Below are positions 6,394 through 13,934 of a stretch of 30,996 bases of DNA, one piece after another. Within the stretch, counting starts at the first letter, position 1. Every line of letters begins with the position of its first letter. Source of the stretch: a virus; IMG/VR virus record IMGVR_UViG_3300030380_004975, positions 1-30,996 of that record. One strand, written 5' to 3'. The position numbers were made by a program, and so were the translations under genes. A model generated the notes under the pieces. The model was not told where the DNA came from, made no database searches, and saw only the letters and a list, made by a program, of their open reading frames with translations.

Positions 6394-7398
6394 TTAAAAT
6401 CCTAACTCTAAACGCTCAGGGTGTAACATACGTTCTGCCCCCTGCTTTTCAACTGTTGGTTTATAAAGACTACGTGGTTTACCCTGCCCCCATAAAACTC
6501 TTTCATACTTGTCCCACTCGCATAAGCTGTGTTCAATACAACGCATATCTACCATATTTTGTAGCTCGTCGCTCGCAAGCACCCACCCATACGGAACTAA
6601 TAAACCTTGTTCAGGGTCACGCATTTTTTGTAATAATTCAAACATTTTTTGGTTAGCCTCAGGCTGTGGCATAGATTTATTTAAAATTGATGCAGGGATA
6701 CGGCTATTTTTAAGCCTGTTCAAACCACGTATTGCTCCAGGACCTGCGTTTGCCCACGTATATCTGTCCCTAGCAAATCGTAACACAGGCGTGTAGTTAA
6801 GGTCTGTGACTACCTCATATGCCATAAATCCTCCGCCACCAAACCCTTGATACTTTTTAAGTTCCTTATGTACTTCATACAAACTAAGGCTGTCGTGTGC
6901 GACTTTTCCTAAGTACAGCCTAGCTGAATAAAGGGGTCGCAGGAAGTGGTCTACTACAACTTCACCCTTTGGGAGTTTTAAGCCTTGATTTGTAATTACA
7001 TATGCTCCTGTGAAACACCTTTGTTTATCACGTAAGCGTTGGTCTATCAAGTCTTTTGTGTATTGTGGCGACCAGTCTTTGCCTACCCACCCATGAGCAT
7101 CAAAAAACTCTGACGTGCCAATCATGCGGAACAAACACGTATTAAATATAATATCGCCATATGGGCTATTATCGTGTGCTTTTGTCCACTTTCTAAACGC
7201 TACTGTTGTACGGTCATGCTCCCTAAAAGGATTAGTGAACTTGTATGTTTCAAGGATAGGGTCATCAGTAAGTTTTTTACGACCCTGTTGTTTCTTTTTA
7301 TAAATATTGTGACGCTCAGCAATCCAGTAGGCAAACCTTTTGATGGGTTCTTCTGGAACACGCTCACGCCAGTTTCTAATACGATCATATAATATCAT
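6394..7398 (-). CDS. Putative DNA base hypermodification protein (HMUDK_hel-type)
   Basis: 334 aa, resembling the helical domain of 5-hydroxymethyl-dU DNA kinases and stand-alone 'DNA base hypermodification' proteins. Hallmarks are FAYWIAERHNIYKKK (22-36), TDDPILETYKF then TNPFREHDRT (44-64), a central GGGGFMAYEVVTDL (187-200), WANAGPGAIRGLNRL (215-229) and the terminal CEWDKYERV (293-301) before GKPRSLYKP. No Walker A motif is present, so it lacks the P-loop kinase half that some relatives carry. It should act on or bind a modified thymine-type base in DNA, but the reaction is unknown. TAGAAAGG lies 7 nt before the ATG. It is the first gene of the modification operon, downstream of a terminator-like hairpin. 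Confidence 0.82.
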   Translation of the reverse strand: MILYDRIRNWRERVPEEPIKRFAYWIAERHNIYKKKQQGRKKLTDDPILETYKFTNPFREHDRTTVAFRKWTKAHDNSPYGDIIFNTCLFRMIGTSEFFDAHGWVGKDWSPQYTKDLIDQRLRDKQRCFTGAYVITNQGLKLPKGEVVVDHFLRPLYSARLYLGKVAHDSLSLYEVHKELKKYQGFGGGGFMAYEVVTDLNYTPVLRFARDRYTWANAGPGAIRGLNRLKNSRIPASILNKSMPQPEANQKMFELLQKMRDPEQGLLVPYGWVLASDELQNMVDMRCIEHSLCEWDKYERVLWGQGKPRSLYKPTVEKQGAERMLHPERLELGF

Positions 7399-7489
7399 AG
7401 TACCACCTTTCTATATGGTTGGTGGGGTGAAGCACTTGCACTACAAGCAGAGCTAACGCACATTGACTTACCACCCCAAAAATACTATA

Positions 7490-7517
7490 GCCCCTTGCCT
7501 TTTCACAGGCAAGGGGC
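7490..7517 (-). terminator. Hairpin terminator after the DUF932 gene
   Basis: A perfect 11-bp stem (7490-7500 with 7507-7517, arms GCCCCTTGCCT/AGGCAAGGGGC) encloses a 6-nt loop. It begins only a few bases after the DUF932 stop codon. On the minus strand it is followed by a short gap and then TATTTTTGG, a modest T-run, so factor-independent termination is plausible but imperfect. No T-run follows on the plus strand. It would separate the DUF932 unit from the modification operon, which starts about 90 nt further on. Confidence 0.65.
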
Positions 7518-7523
7518 AAAAGC

Positions 7524-8555
7524 TCAAGATGCCTCAGCATACTCCATAACTTTGTCAAGTGCCTTACGCTTGGTATTTGCACCCGAACCAAACCACGCAG
7601 AGGTTAGCCGTAAGTCATTAGTCTTAGACTTTTTCTGGTGATCCATAACATAGGTAACACCATTGAGAACACCCCACCACGAACCTTTAGCTGAAGCTAG
7701 GTCAGCTCCTGGTGATTCTTCAATAGCCTCACGCACAGCCATACTGGTTTTAGTAAACTCCTCGTGTAACGGAGGTAACACCTGTTCCATAACTTTGCCA
7801 CGCTCCTTGAGCACATTAGGCTGGAACATCTCTGCTATGAAGTTGTCTACTTGGTCTTGCTTGGCACGCTTTTTTGCCAAGAACTCTGACTTTTGCTGGA
7901 ACAACTCCATTTGTGTACCGCTAATACCAAGTGCTTCCTCAGCGGCAGTCATAATGTCATCATCAAACATTTGTAAGTGTAACATACGGAACTTACCAGT
8001 GATGCCGTCTTGGTTGAGGGCAAGGGTAATTGTATTGTTACAGACAACACGGATAGGCGTAAACATAATAGTCATAGCCGTACCTACCTTGTGACTGTTA
8101 GCCATAAGCAAGTAACCCTCAATTTCGTCGCCACCTGCTAACTTGAAGCCCTTTTTAATTTTAGCCAGACCCCATACACGCTCACCGTCACTAAGACTAC
8201 CTGCCGTATCCATAGCCATTTGACCTGCGTCAGTAAACTTTTTAAAGAACGACATAGTCTCATGGTTTTGGAATGGCGTAAAAGCCTCACCACAATGCGA
8301 TAACACTTTGTTATCTGTATCACGTACAACCATATATTGACCGTCGGCTGTAAGTAATTTAGCTTCACCACGTGGATCGTTGAGATCCCATACGTCTGGC
8401 TTACTAGCATAATAGACAGGACGTTTGCTAACTGTCCAATCGAGTCCTGCGGCTTTTAACATTTCCTCAGGAGTGAGGTTGCCCTCAACTTTATTACCTA
8501 GCCCATGCCAAGGGACTTCCCCTGCATAAGCCATAGTTTCTACCATATGTGCCAT
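7524..8555 (-). CDS. DUF932 phage/plasmid-like protein
   Basis: 343 aa, matching the DUF932/TIGR03299 family of proteins of unknown function found in phages and plasmids. Diagnostic pieces are the N-terminal GEVPWHGLG (12-20), YMVVRDTDNKVLS, GERVWGLAKI, and IRVVCNNTITLAL. It looks soluble, mixed alpha/beta, with a charged helical C-terminal third. The start ATG is preceded by TAGAAAGAGAGG. It is one of the few genes here not overlapping its neighbours: a 20-nt gap precedes it and a hairpin follows it, so it may be strongly and separately expressed. DUF932 genes are often near replication or recombination genes. No reaction is known to me. Confidence 0.88.
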   Translation of the reverse strand: MAHMVETMAYAGEVPWHGLGNKVEGNLTPEEMLKAAGLDWTVSKRPVYYASKPDVWDLNDPRGEAKLLTADGQYMVVRDTDNKVLSHCGEAFTPFQNHETMSFFKKFTDAGQMAMDTAGSLSDGERVWGLAKIKKGFKLAGGDEIEGYLLMANSHKVGTAMTIMFTPIRVVCNNTITLALNQDGITGKFRMLHLQMFDDDIMTAAEEALGISGTQMELFQQKSEFLAKKRAKQDQVDNFIAEMFQPNVLKERGKVMEQVLPPLHEEFTKTSMAVREAIEESPGADLASAKGSWWGVLNGVTYVMDHQKKSKTNDLRLTSAWFGSGANTKRKALDKVMEYAEAS

Positions 8556-8575
8556 ATTAACCTCTCTTTCTATAG

Positions 8576-8902
8576 TTAAGCACTTTCAAGATCCTCTACC
8601 GTAAGGGTAGGTATCTTTTTGTAATCTGCTACGCTAACCGTTAGCATAACAGGACTAAGGTCGTGGGTAATATTACCCTCTGGGTCCACATATACTGCAC
8701 CTGCTACGACCTGTATTCTTACTAAGTTACCCTGCACCAATCCAGACGTTACAGGGTACTGTGTAACTGTGCCGTCATTGTTGTGTTCAGGTAACTGTTC
8801 AACAAACTTACGTTGTAGAGTATGTGGGTACTCGTTACTGATTGCCTCATTATTAAGCTTTTTTAACAAGCTCTTTGTTAAACACTGCATTTGCTCTGAC
8901 AT
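8576..8902 (-). CDS. Hypothetical protein (108 aa)
   Basis: A 108-residue soluble protein of unrecognised family. The first 35 residues are helical and polar (MSEQMQCLTKSLLKKLNNEA), and the rest looks beta-rich (NLVRIQVVAGAVYVDPEG, VMLTVSVADYKKIP). The start ATG has TAGAAAGG 6 nt upstream (8909-8916), and a 100-nt AT-rich leader separates it from the helicase gene, suggesting a new transcript start. It ends 20 nt before the DUF932 gene, so the two are probably cotranscribed. No motifs of enzymatic or DNA-binding function are visible. Confidence 0.72.
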   Translation of the reverse strand: MSEQMQCLTKSLLKKLNNEAISNEYPHTLQRKFVEQLPEHNNDGTVTQYPVTSGLVQGNLVRIQVVAGAVYVDPEGNITHDLSPVMLTVSVADYKKIPTLTVEDLESA

Positions 8903-9002
8903 AACTTACCTTTCTATGTAGTTGTTTAATTAATATACTATATATACAGGGGCTACGTTTGGATTAGTACCCTTTTTTACTCTCACGATGCGTTTTGATG
9001 TT
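8903..9002 (-). promoter_or_regulatory. AT-rich leader, candidate promoter
   Basis: A 100-nt gap between the UvrD-like helicase stop and the next leftward gene. On the minus strand it reads CCCCTGTATATATAGTATAT (ending about 8932), then AACAAC and TAGAAAGG before the ATG at 8902. TATAGT or TATATT could serve as a -10 box. I see no convincing -35. The gaps at 511-570, 4542-4621 and 13718-13934 carry a similar CCCTGTA or CCCTATA element 35-51 nt upstream of a minus-strand start. Low confidence as a promoter. Confidence 0.3.
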
Positions 9003-10520
9003 CTATGCTAGTTGATAGCCCCGACTGAACATTGGATGTATCAAGTGCAGGTTACGGAGTGCTCGTGTCAAACCCACATAAAACACACGAGCTTCATCAT
9101 AATGTTCGTTTTCAAACTTACGCCACATTGAATATGAGCGACGCATAGTATCTGTAAGCATCATAACATTGGTAGCCTGAGCTCCCTTTGCTGAGTGAAT
9201 CGTTGAGATTCTGATCCGTGGGTCATCAGTAAGTGATTCGCCTTTACGCAAACACGCTTTGATATATATTCTATCTCTATCAGCAATTTTACCAAGACCT
9301 TCGTCCCAAGGCAGGCTATGCAATAATCCATGGAAGTCTTGTAAATCTTGTAGGGTGTATGTTTGGTCAGGCTGACCTTTGGAAAATGTTTTGTGTCCAT
9401 ATTCAACCTGCGTGCCAAGAAGCATTTGTCCGTAGACTATCTTTACTTGTTCATATGTAAGGCGAGCTCCATTGCGTAAGTTTTCCCATAATCGCACAGC
9501 TTCTAATACTTTATGGTCAATTGACTTACTGCCATTATAGATATACAAGTGACCCCTACGCCTGACCTCTTCTTCTATTTGTTGAGCTCCACGAGTGGTT
9601 CTGCTGAGTAATAGCCAATCTCCATCTGATAAATCCACTTCAGCTGAGTGTCTATGCCAAAATACGCAACCTTGTTCTTCACGAGGTACAAACTCCTTTG
9701 GTCTTCTGCCCACCACCTTACGAATCACATTCTGGCTCAGCACATGGTGGCTAGAAGGTATCCTATAACTTCTATTAAGCACCGTGACTTCACCTTTTAA
9801 ACCTATAAAATGATCTACATCAGCCCCTGCATAACGGAATATAGCTTGGTCATCATCACCTGCTATGTATGTTTCTTTTGCATTCTGTTGTAACAGTTCT
9901 ACCATACGCCATTGGAGCGGTGATAAATCCTGTGCTTCATCTATAAACACCACCTCTAGTCTAGGTGCGAGTTGCCTATCACAAAACTGTTCAAGCATAT
10001 CGGTGTAATCAAATAGTTCGTGGTGGTCTTTCCATGCTCGTAACCCCCTGCTTACATAATCCACTCTTGCCCAATCTGTTTTAAGTGGCACAGTGGAAGC
10101 ATTATAAACAGAACGCAGTTCTTGTTTTTGTATTCGTGCGATATTTATTATTTCCAAAAACTTATCACCATAACCAAAGTCTTTATATGGACCTTGCTCC
10201 ATCACCTGTTGGCTACCAAAGAACTTACCTATCTTTAACCATTCACCTATTTCGGCATACTTTTCAGCCGACATAATCTGTGAGGTAGTAATACCAATCT
10301 GCATAAAGGCTAGGCTATGAAGTGTTCTAAAAAAGGGTAAATCACGTTTAGTCAACTTAAACTTTTTGTATGCTCTATCAACAGCTTCATGGGCGGCTCT
10401 TCGTGTAAAAGCAAAATACCCGATTCTATCTGGTGACACACCCTTTTCCAAGTATTGCTCAATCAAGTTAAGCAGGGTAGTGGTTTTGCCAGTTCCAGGA
10501 GGACCGAGTATTATCTTCAT
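9003..10520 (-). CDS. UvrD/Rep-like superfamily 1 helicase
   Basis: 505 aa, compact relative to UvrD (about 720 aa). Motif I (Walker A) is at the very N-terminus, GPPGTGKTT (6-14). Motif Ia is YFAFTRRAAHEA, motif II FIDEAQDLS (DEAQD 194-198), motif III GDDDQAIFRYAGA (221-233), motif IV LNRSYRIP, motif V ISTIHSAKGAQATNV and motif VI FYVGLTRAL. It would move along single-stranded DNA 3'-5' using ATP and unwind duplexes during phage replication or recombination. Its ATG overlaps the primase stop codon (TAATG), so it is translationally coupled to the primase. No DnaB-type helicase is visible in the window, so this or the SNF2-like protein may serve at the fork (inference). Confidence 0.93.
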   Translation of the reverse strand: MKIILGPPGTGKTTTLLNLIEQYLEKGVSPDRIGYFAFTRRAAHEAVDRAYKKFKLTKRDLPFFRTLHSLAFMQIGITTSQIMSAEKYAEIGEWLKIGKFFGSQQVMEQGPYKDFGYGDKFLEIINIARIQKQELRSVYNASTVPLKTDWARVDYVSRGLRAWKDHHELFDYTDMLEQFCDRQLAPRLEVVFIDEAQDLSPLQWRMVELLQQNAKETYIAGDDDQAIFRYAGADVDHFIGLKGEVTVLNRSYRIPSSHHVLSQNVIRKVVGRRPKEFVPREEQGCVFWHRHSAEVDLSDGDWLLLSRTTRGAQQIEEEVRRRGHLYIYNGSKSIDHKVLEAVRLWENLRNGARLTYEQVKIVYGQMLLGTQVEYGHKTFSKGQPDQTYTLQDLQDFHGLLHSLPWDEGLGKIADRDRIYIKACLRKGESLTDDPRIRISTIHSAKGAQATNVMMLTDTMRRSYSMWRKFENEHYDEARVFYVGLTRALRNLHLIHPMFSRGYQLA

Positions 10521-12028
10521 TATATTATATCACTATCCTTAGGTAACTCAGGTAAGTCCAGTGTTTCTTCGCTTATAAAAAAGTCTTGTGGTAATGACCA
10601 TACATGTATCCCTTTGCCCTTCACTCTCCAAAACATTTTTTCTGCCTCTATATTCTGTAACCTTAGAGTAATTTTATTAGACGAATAGTGGTTAAAGTCA
10701 TTTACAGATAAGTGTTTCTTTACATCTTTTATCTGAAAATAAACTCTACCATCTACCCATACTGCGACACCCTGCAGAATATCCTCCCTGTCTGCTCCTT
10801 TTGCACGTTCGCTACAAAAAGAGTGGAGTAAATCTACAAACTCACCTTTTATAGTAGCATCAGGTGGCACTTCTACAATCGTTAAATTATCTAACAGTAG
10901 CTGAATTTTAGTTTGCCATGCTCTTTGGTTAATGGTTACAGGGAGTTTATTGATTTGTGACACACAATCTTTTTGAAATCGTGTTTGGCTAATCAACCCA
11001 TCGGTGCTTACTTCAATGCGTTGCCCATCAACATCAAGTATCCATATAGGTGGGTCACCATCTATTTTAGTAAGACTAGACATTTGGTTTTGCACTCCTG
11101 CAGGACCAACACCATGCTTACGAGTAAGACACACGTCTTTATTACAAAAAGGTTTGATAGGTTGGTCATCACACTTATAATGGTATTCTTTACGTTGTAG
11201 CTGTTTAATCACAGCACCTACCTCGTTATGCCCTAATGGTGGCTGTAGATAATCCACATTGTACCTTTGCACTAGACCTTCCCAGTTATCAGGGTCAAAC
11301 AATCGAGCATACACACCCAGATTAAACAAAGCATTATTACGTGACCCTTCACTAAACCCTTGTTGGCACAGTTCGTTTAAACAAGGGGGACCGTCCTTGA
11401 GTGTAAGCTCTGGTTCTGATACACGATATTGCTCAAAGTCATTTGGTTTTATCCTCCACTTTTCTGCCTTAGTTACAAACTCTTCAGGTGACATAAGCTC
11501 ACCCTTAAAATCATAAACAGAGCGAGTGGTTAGCTCGCCCTTGAAATATGGCATATTCATAGCACTACCTGTATCACCCCTGTCCACTAATATAGTAGCC
11601 TGCTTTGGGAATATTTCACCATCAGCATGACCTAGTGAAGAAGCTAACTCAGCAAGTTTACTTTTTACAGTTGAGGCTTGTATACGCCCCTTAAAGAAAA
11701 AATAAACATGAGCTCCACCCGATTTACTGCGTGCCACCCACCCTAATACCTTTGCTTCTTTTAGCTTTTTTACTAAGGCTTGGTGGTCAACACTGTAATT
11801 ATCAATATCAATGGCTCCCCAAGAGGCTGTGTTATCATCGCATATAGGAATAATACGTATACCCTTTTCACCATCTAGGTGCTTTTGCCACAAGTCAGCA
11901 TTGGGTGGTGTTTTGATTACGGTATACACACCGTTTTTCTTGACACCACCGTTTGCATCATCAGGCAAAAACATACCGTGAGCTCGCTCGTTACCTGCGA
12001 ACAGTTTAAAAAACTTTTCCGCAAGCAT
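10520..12028 (-). CDS. AEP-superfamily DNA primase (primase-polymerase)
   Basis: 502 aa. The N-terminal archaeo-eukaryotic primase domain (about 1-200) has the metal-binding DxD in WGAIDIDNY (D74/D76), the sxH motif in SKSGGAHVYFF (H107), and GEIFPKQ (137-143) before the third acidic/basic cluster. This resembles the primase of TOTE-type elements and many marine phages. The middle (about 215-330) has cysteines in PPCLNELC and further on YKCDD, FCNKDVCLTR, which may form a zinc or Fe-S site, with GSRNNALFNLGVYAR between them, as in PriCT-like regions. The C-terminal third is unassigned. It makes primers for the family A polymerase. Stop/start overlaps (TAATG) couple it to both the SSB-like gene and the helicase gene. 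Confidence 0.88.
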   Translation of the reverse strand: MLAEKFFKLFAGNERAHGMFLPDDANGGVKKNGVYTVIKTPPNADLWQKHLDGEKGIRIIPICDDNTASWGAIDIDNYSVDHQALVKKLKEAKVLGWVARSKSGGAHVYFFFKGRIQASTVKSKLAELASSLGHADGEIFPKQATILVDRGDTGSAMNMPYFKGELTTRSVYDFKGELMSPEEFVTKAEKWRIKPNDFEQYRVSEPELTLKDGPPCLNELCQQGFSEGSRNNALFNLGVYARLFDPDNWEGLVQRYNVDYLQPPLGHNEVGAVIKQLQRKEYHYKCDDQPIKPFCNKDVCLTRKHGVGPAGVQNQMSSLTKIDGDPPIWILDVDGQRIEVSTDGLISQTRFQKDCVSQINKLPVTINQRAWQTKIQLLLDNLTIVEVPPDATIKGEFVDLLHSFCSERAKGADREDILQGVAVWVDGRVYFQIKDVKKHLSVNDFNHYSSNKITLRLQNIEAEKMFWRVKGKGIHVWSLPQDFFISEETLDLPELPKDSDII

Positions 12029-12825
12029 TAGAAGGGTGTTTCATCCTCTACATCATCAGCTTCTATTTGAGGTGCTTGTGATGGGTTGGGTGCTTCTTGC
12101 TCTAACGCTTGGTGCTGTATCTGTGCTTTACCTTCTAACACAGCACTTTGGAAGGTAAGGGCTTCTTGAAACATATCGTTATCGGTTAGTTTGTCTAACT
12201 CATCAACTGCACCAACCTTTTCAATATCCCAACCAAACCAACTACCTTTGTCATTACGCTCCTCTACGGTGGTTAACTTAAACTTTGTAGACATCATGGG
12301 TAGCCTTTTTGGTTTACCATCACCACCTTTAAAGGTTTGCTGACTTAGCAAAGAGTTCCACCTTTTAGCTTTACGCAACTGCGTGCTTGTCATGGGTATA
12401 AGTGCTTTTGATGCTTGATCGCCTTGCACTAACAACACAAAAAACTGTGACGTTTTGGTGAGTAAGTTGCCATTTGGCAACACATCTTCATTACGTTCGT
12501 TTGACGTTGTAGTTTTAACAATAGGGTCTTCAGGTAAATACGAACCCATATACCCACCACCTTGCTCACGAGGTGTCCACTCAACATACCGTGTATTATA
12601 GTGACAAGGTATTACTTCTATACCTTTTACACCATCGTATACTTCATGAGTCACACTATTATAAATCATGCCTGCTTCAGCCCCTTCAACATACGCACCA
12701 TCACGTTTGTTGGTTTGTGGACTTGTGTTTGCAAGTATCCGCAAAAACGGTATTGCCATATCATCAGTAGAAGTTTCTTCAAACCCCAAGCCTGATAGTT
12801 TTTCTAGTTCGCTTAATTTTGCCAT
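12028..12825 (-). CDS. Putative single-stranded DNA-binding protein
   Basis: 265 aa. The N-terminal half resembles a widespread phage protein annotated as ssDNA-binding: FLRILANTSPQ, then GMIYNSVTHEVYDG, IEVIPCHYNTRYVEW and PREQGGGYMGSY. The C-terminus is disordered and Gln/Pro-rich, ending in the acidic tip EADDVEDETPF with a terminal aromatic, like the protein-docking tails of T7 gp2.5 and bacterial SSB. The start has AGGAGGG, one of the strongest ribosome-binding sites in the window, consistent with a protein needed in many copies. It is coupled to the primase by TAATG. Its role is coating replication intermediates and recruiting partners. The fold is not provable by eye. Confidence 0.7.
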   Translation of the reverse strand: MAKLSELEKLSGLGFEETSTDDMAIPFLRILANTSPQTNKRDGAYVEGAEAGMIYNSVTHEVYDGVKGIEVIPCHYNTRYVEWTPREQGGGYMGSYLPEDPIVKTTTSNERNEDVLPNGNLLTKTSQFFVLLVQGDQASKALIPMTSTQLRKAKRWNSLLSQQTFKGGDGKPKRLPMMSTKFKLTTVEERNDKGSWFGWDIEKVGAVDELDKLTDNDMFQEALTFQSAVLEGKAQIQHQALEQEAPNPSQAPQIEADDVEDETPF

Positions 12826-12836
12826 ATTTTACCCTC

Positions 12837-13403
12837 CTATATTTTTTTAGTAACTTTGGCTCTACGTCCCTCGTAGATGTTTAACAAATCAAAAGGTAGC
12901 TTAACTTCACCCTTTTGTATTTGCTCCTTAACAAAAGCCTTGAGTGATTGATATTCCACCCATGTTTTTGTAGAAGACTTATCAGCTAGACCTCTTGTTT
13001 TTAGGTCTGCCACTAATGCTGTTGCTTTGTTGTGTTCTTTACGGTCAAATACTATTTCCACCTTATTTTTTATTAGGTGATCAAAGTTATTATCTACCAA
13101 CCAAGCAAATGCTTTTTCACGTTGCTCAAGATCGGTAGCTGATATACGTGCATCATAAAAATCAGTAATGGTAACAGAATACCCATCTTCAGTAGTAATT
13201 TCTTTTATTTGGTGTTCATCAGCTGATGTGGGTAACAACTCCTCAGATACTTCCCTGAGCCGTGCCTTTTTAACTTTTATTGCACCTTCAAGTTCACGTA
13301 TATCTTGTTCTAACTGCACTTGTTCCTTACACAGTTTGCTTATGGTGCTAACACCTTCCTCACTTACTGCCATAAGTTTATTTGCTATTTTTTCTAGTTC
13401 CAT
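12837..13403 (-). CDS. Conserved phage protein with N-terminal coiled coil
   Basis: 188 aa. Residues about 20-55 form a charged heptad-like helix (EQVQLEQDIRELEGAIKVKK) followed by a short beta-rich domain (EDGYSVTITDFYDARI), then AFAWLVDNNFDHLIKNKVEI, and a C-terminal helix ending in KGEVKLPFDLLNIYEGRRA. This arrangement is familiar from marine phage replication modules between the SSB-like gene and small unknown proteins, but no function is established that I know of. The C-terminal segment before GRRAKV resembles phage proteins tested only as hypothetical. The ATG overlaps the upstream stop (TAATG). A structural or scaffold role in replication is possible but unsupported. Confidence 0.78.
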   Translation of the reverse strand: MELEKIANKLMAVSEEGVSTISKLCKEQVQLEQDIRELEGAIKVKKARLREVSEELLPTSADEHQIKEITTEDGYSVTITDFYDARISATDLEQREKAFAWLVDNNFDHLIKNKVEIVFDRKEHNKATALVADLKTRGLADKSSTKTWVEYQSLKAFVKEQIQKGEVKLPFDLLNIYEGRRAKVTKKI

Positions 13404-13717
13404 TAATCTTCCTTTCCAAAATTTATATGTAATGGATAATACTTAGCTTCTAGCCTATCCCACTTCAATACCCTTACTTTGCCACGATTTACTATTGAGG
13501 CATACGCTAGTGCAATACCAATAATAACTGGGTCACCAGACAATAATAAATAATCATCGTCATCATACTTTTGCAAACCTTTAGCTATACGACGAACAGT
13601 GGGTTGTGTGCTATAAGCTATTTGTTCTTTTGCTGGAACTAATACTTGTAAGTCACCAAACTGTATAGCATCAGTAAGGTCACGACCACGTACTTCCTGT
13701 GTTATGTATACCGTCAA
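13403..13717 (-). CDS. Conserved small phage protein, TTG start
   Basis: 104 aa, first gene of the leftward replication transcript. Core features are DYLLLSGDPVIIGIALAYAS (55-74) and the following GKVRVLKWDR...YYPLHI, a pattern I recall from small hypothetical proteins of marine phages next to replication genes. There is no known activity. No ATG is available in frame near the start. The start is a TTG at 13715-13717 with GGGAG about 6 nt upstream, so its initiation may be deliberately weak. It is coupled through TAATG to the coiled-coil protein gene. Confidence 0.72.
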   Translation of the reverse strand: MTVYITQEVRGRDLTDAIQFGDLQVLVPAKEQIAYSTQPTVRRIAKGLQKYDDDDYLLLSGDPVIIGIALAYASIVNRGKVRVLKWDRLEAKYYPLHINFGKED

Positions 13718-13934
13718 CGCTTTCTCCCGTTACTACTTTCTACAGCTAGCCTACACTTTTATATATAGGGGTAAAAGTAAAATGTAATCATTGTGAGAAA
13801 AAAGATATTACAATATACAATATCTGACTATCTCAATATCTTCCCAAGTTTTCGCCCCCACGCGAGCGACAGTTATAGAATAAAAAACTATGTGCTGATT
13901 TATTTTGGTGTGCTATTTATAAAAGTAGAAAGTT
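13718..13934. promoter_or_regulatory. Divergent AT-rich control region with repeats
   Basis: This 217-nt region is the only divergent junction in the window, so it must hold promoters firing both ways. Features seen: CAATATCT occurs twice in direct orientation at 13818-13825 and 13834-13841 (16-bp spacing), and its inverted core AGATATT at 13803-13809 forms a 7-bp inverted repeat with AATATCT at 13819-13825. CTATATATAAAAG (minus strand, near 13756-13769) is a possible -10 region for the leftward genes. TATTTATAAAAG lies about 15 nt before the rightward ATG. The boxes could be operators or origin iterons. No -35 elements are convincing. Confidence 0.45.

Noticed and set aside
7385-7591. 68-codon minus-strand frame between the DUF932 and hypermodification genes
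   Set aside because: It spans the terminator hairpin and overlaps the DUF932 3' end in another frame; the composition is not protein-like.
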